This document shows, piece after piece, positions 62,550 through 64,000 of a stretch of 64,000 nucleotides of DNA. The first letter of the stretch is position 1. The number at the start of each line of letters is the position of its first letter. Source of the stretch: DASUPK01 sp963782345. GTDB lineage: Bacteria; Actinomycetota; Thermoleophilia; Solirubrobacterales; 70-9. The notes below the pieces were generated by a model. It made no database searches, was not told the DNA's origin, and saw nothing but the letters and a program-made list of their open reading frames with translations. The stretch is from positions 1-64,000 of the forward strand of contig CAWAJF010000001.1 of the NCBI GenBank assembly GCA_963782345.1, in the 5' to 3' direction. The translations under genes were made by a program, and so were the position numbers.

Positions 62550-63917
62550 ATGGCTGAGTACGACGTAATCGTCATCGGAGGCGGTCCCGGAGGCTACGTC
62601 GGGGCGATTCGCGCGGCCCAGCTCGGCCAGAAGACGGCGGTCGTCGAGCGTGACAAGGCCGGAGGCCGCTGCCTGAACTACGCCTGTATCCCGGCGAAGA
62701 CCGTGCTCCACACCGCCGAGATCTTCAGCGCGGTGAGCGCCGACGGCGCCGAGCTCGGCATCAAGGCCACCGGCGCCTCGATCGATTGGAAGGCGCTGCA
62801 GGCCCGCCGCGAGAAGGTCTCGAAGACCCTCGAGGACGGCGTCCAGTTCCTCTGGAACAAGAACAAGGCGGAGTTCCTCCACGGCGAGGCCTCGCTCTCC
62901 GGAGGCGGCAAGGTGAAGGTGGGAGATGACGAGCACCAGGCCAAGGCGATCGTCCTTGCCACGGGCTCGGTGGCGATGCCGATTCCGGGCGTTGACTTCT
63001 CCGAGCGCGTGATCGACACCTGGGGCGCCTACTCGCTGAAGTCGATGCCGAAGTCCCTCGTGATCGCCGGCGCCGGCGCATCCGGCTCTGAGATCGCCTC
63101 CGCCTATTCGCGCATGGGCGTCCAGGTGACGCTGATCGAGATGCTCGACCAGATCCTCCCGCTCGAGGACAAGGACATGGCGCGGGTCGTCGAGCGCCAG
63201 TTCAAGAAGGACGGCATGGAGGTGCTGACCGGGACCAAGGTCGAGAGCGTCGAGGAGCAGAAGAGCGGCGTCAAGGTCAGGGCCGGCGATCAGGAGATCA
63301 AGGCCGACTACCTCGTGATCGCGGGGGGCCGCAAGCCCGACACCGATCCGCTCAATCTCGACGCCGCCGGCGTCAAGACCAACGACCGCGGCCAGATCGA
63401 GATCGACGAGCTCCAGCGGACCTCCGCCGACGGCATCTTCGCGATCGGCGACCTCGTTCGGGGGCCCGCTCTCGCCCACAAGGCCGAGGAGGAGGGCGTC
63501 GTCGCCGTCGAGACCGCCGCCGGCGCCCCCACGGAGGCGATCGACGTCGATCTCATCCCCGGAGCGACCTTCACCCATCCCCAGGTGGCGAGCGTCGGGA
63601 TGACCGAGGAGCAGGCGAAGGAGACCGGGCGCCAGATCAAGGTCGGCAAGTTCAAGCTGGGAGGCGCCGGTGCCTCGGTCGTCTACGACGACCGGGCCGG
63701 GCTGGTGAAGATCGTCGGAGATCCCGAGTACGGGGAGATCCTCGGCGCCCACATCGTCGGCAACATCGCCTGCGACATGATCAGCGAGATCTGCAACGTG
63801 ATCGCGCTCGAGGGCGGCTACCCGGAGCTCCAGCGCATCATCCACCCGCATCCGACGATGTCGGAGGCGATCCTCGACGGCGCCCGGGCCGTCGACGGCT
63901 GGGCGATTCACGCCTAG
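62550..63917 (+). CDS. lpdA: Dihydrolipoyl dehydrogenase
   Basis: The 455-residue flavoprotein disulfide reductase has the FAD site YDVIVIGGGPGGYVGAIRAA and the redox disulfide GGRCLNYACIPAKTV (usual CLNxGCIP; here Ala replaces Gly). NAD site SLVIAGAGASGSEIA, second FAD contact IFAIGDLVRGPALAHKA and the C-terminal catalytic His-Glu region IIHPHPTMSEAI follow. It regenerates lipoate in pyruvate or 2-oxoglutarate dehydrogenase or the glycine cleavage system; no partner E2 is seen here. Another disulfide reductase of the family is the alternative. It starts 23 bases after the membrane protein stop. Confidence 0.93.
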   Translation: MAEYDVIVIGGGPGGYVGAIRAAQLGQKTAVVERDKAGGRCLNYACIPAKTVLHTAEIFSAVSADGAELGIKATGASIDWKALQARREKVSKTLEDGVQFLWNKNKAEFLHGEASLSGGGKVKVGDDEHQAKAIVLATGSVAMPIPGVDFSERVIDTWGAYSLKSMPKSLVIAGAGASGSEIASAYSRMGVQVTLIEMLDQILPLEDKDMARVVERQFKKDGMEVLTGTKVESVEEQKSGVKVRAGDQEIKADYLVIAGGRKPDTDPLNLDAAGVKTNDRGQIEIDELQRTSADGIFAIGDLVRGPALAHKAEEEGVVAVETAAGAPTEAIDVDLIPGATFTHPQVASVGMTEEQAKETGRQIKVGKFKLGGAGASVVYDDRAGLVKIVGDPEYGEILGAHIVGNIACDMISEICNVIALEGGYPELQRIIHPHPTMSEAILDGARAVDGWAIHA

Positions 63918-63941
63918 GAGGCTCGACCTTGGTCCCACTCG

Positions 63942-63986
63942 GGCGGATCGACCTGGCAGGTAGAGCCTCCGCCTGATGGCGAAGCC
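63942..63986 (+). repeat. Palindromic element copy 15 (partial, near window end)
   Basis: It contains GGCGGA...TCCGCC as a stem and the word GATGGCGAAGCC, exactly the right end of type B (copy 9). The GATnCG left end is not clear, so it may be truncated or diverged. Confidence 0.5.
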
Positions 63987-64000
63987 ATGACCACCAACCG

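Overview
The window is GC-rich, densely coded DNA from an actinobacterium. The combination of an HspR-controlled dnaK-grpE-dnaJ operon, a 1L-myo-inositol-1-phosphate synthase and phosphatidylinositol-type cluster, an F420-type LLM oxidoreductase, a UdgX glycosylase and an Rv2578c-like radical SAM protein points to Actinomycetota. Thermoleophilia/Solirubrobacterales-like is my best guess, but it is an inference. Many genes start with GTG or TTG. Many also have a TAnnnT hexamer only 6-10 nt upstream of the start codon and no Shine-Dalgarno sequence, which suggests widespread leaderless mRNAs.

Layout. 1-2139: a decayed island beside tRNA-Asp, holding a small orphan gene, a frameshifted FkbM methyltransferase and the 3' end of a tyrosine integrase. 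2.2-12.8 kb: housekeeping genes (cold-shock protein, FAH-family hydrolase, FtsH-like protease, secreted hydrolase, ATP-grasp enzyme, SDR, Lgt, SQR-like flavoprotein) with tRNA-Val and tRNA-Glu. 12.8-18.5 kb: argF, a nuclease-family protein, two coiled-coil proteins, an RlmD-like methylase and an F420 enzyme. 18.5-25.6 kb: a minus-strand inositol-lipid cluster (glycosyltransferase-PHP fusion, ino1, CDP-alcohol phosphotransferase, two PAP2/AUR1-like proteins, a polytopic membrane protein). 25.7-29.2 kb: an alpha/beta hydrolase, endonuclease III, cytochrome c and a secreted EEP-fold enzyme preceded by a GA microsatellite. 29.3-36.8 kb: the heat-shock regulon (dnaK, grpE, dnaJ, hspR, clpB). 36.8-41.3 kb: cell-wall and miscellaneous genes. 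41.3-54.2 kb: a purine biosynthesis supercluster (purD, E, B, C, S, Q, L, F, N, H). 54.2-58.8 kb: an HNH gene, tRNA-Lys, an Rrf2 regulator, an intein-bearing radical SAM gene and udgX facing each other across a LexA-type box. 58.8-63.9 kb: thiamine genes (thiSG fusion, thiO under a TPP riboswitch, thiE) and a dihydrolipoyl dehydrogenase-like gene.

The most unusual feature is a family of short palindromic elements (about 30-57 bp, 13 good copies plus two partial or weak ones). All good copies share GATnCG-like left ends and CCGTTTGATGG-like right ends around one of two hairpin types. They sit at stop codons, at start codons and on both sides of the TPP riboswitch. They also lie in frame inside coding sequences: three consecutive chaperone genes (dnaK, grpE and dnaJ, all in the same reading frame) and purH. 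This resembles the Rickettsia palindromic elements in behaviour, but I do not recognise the family.
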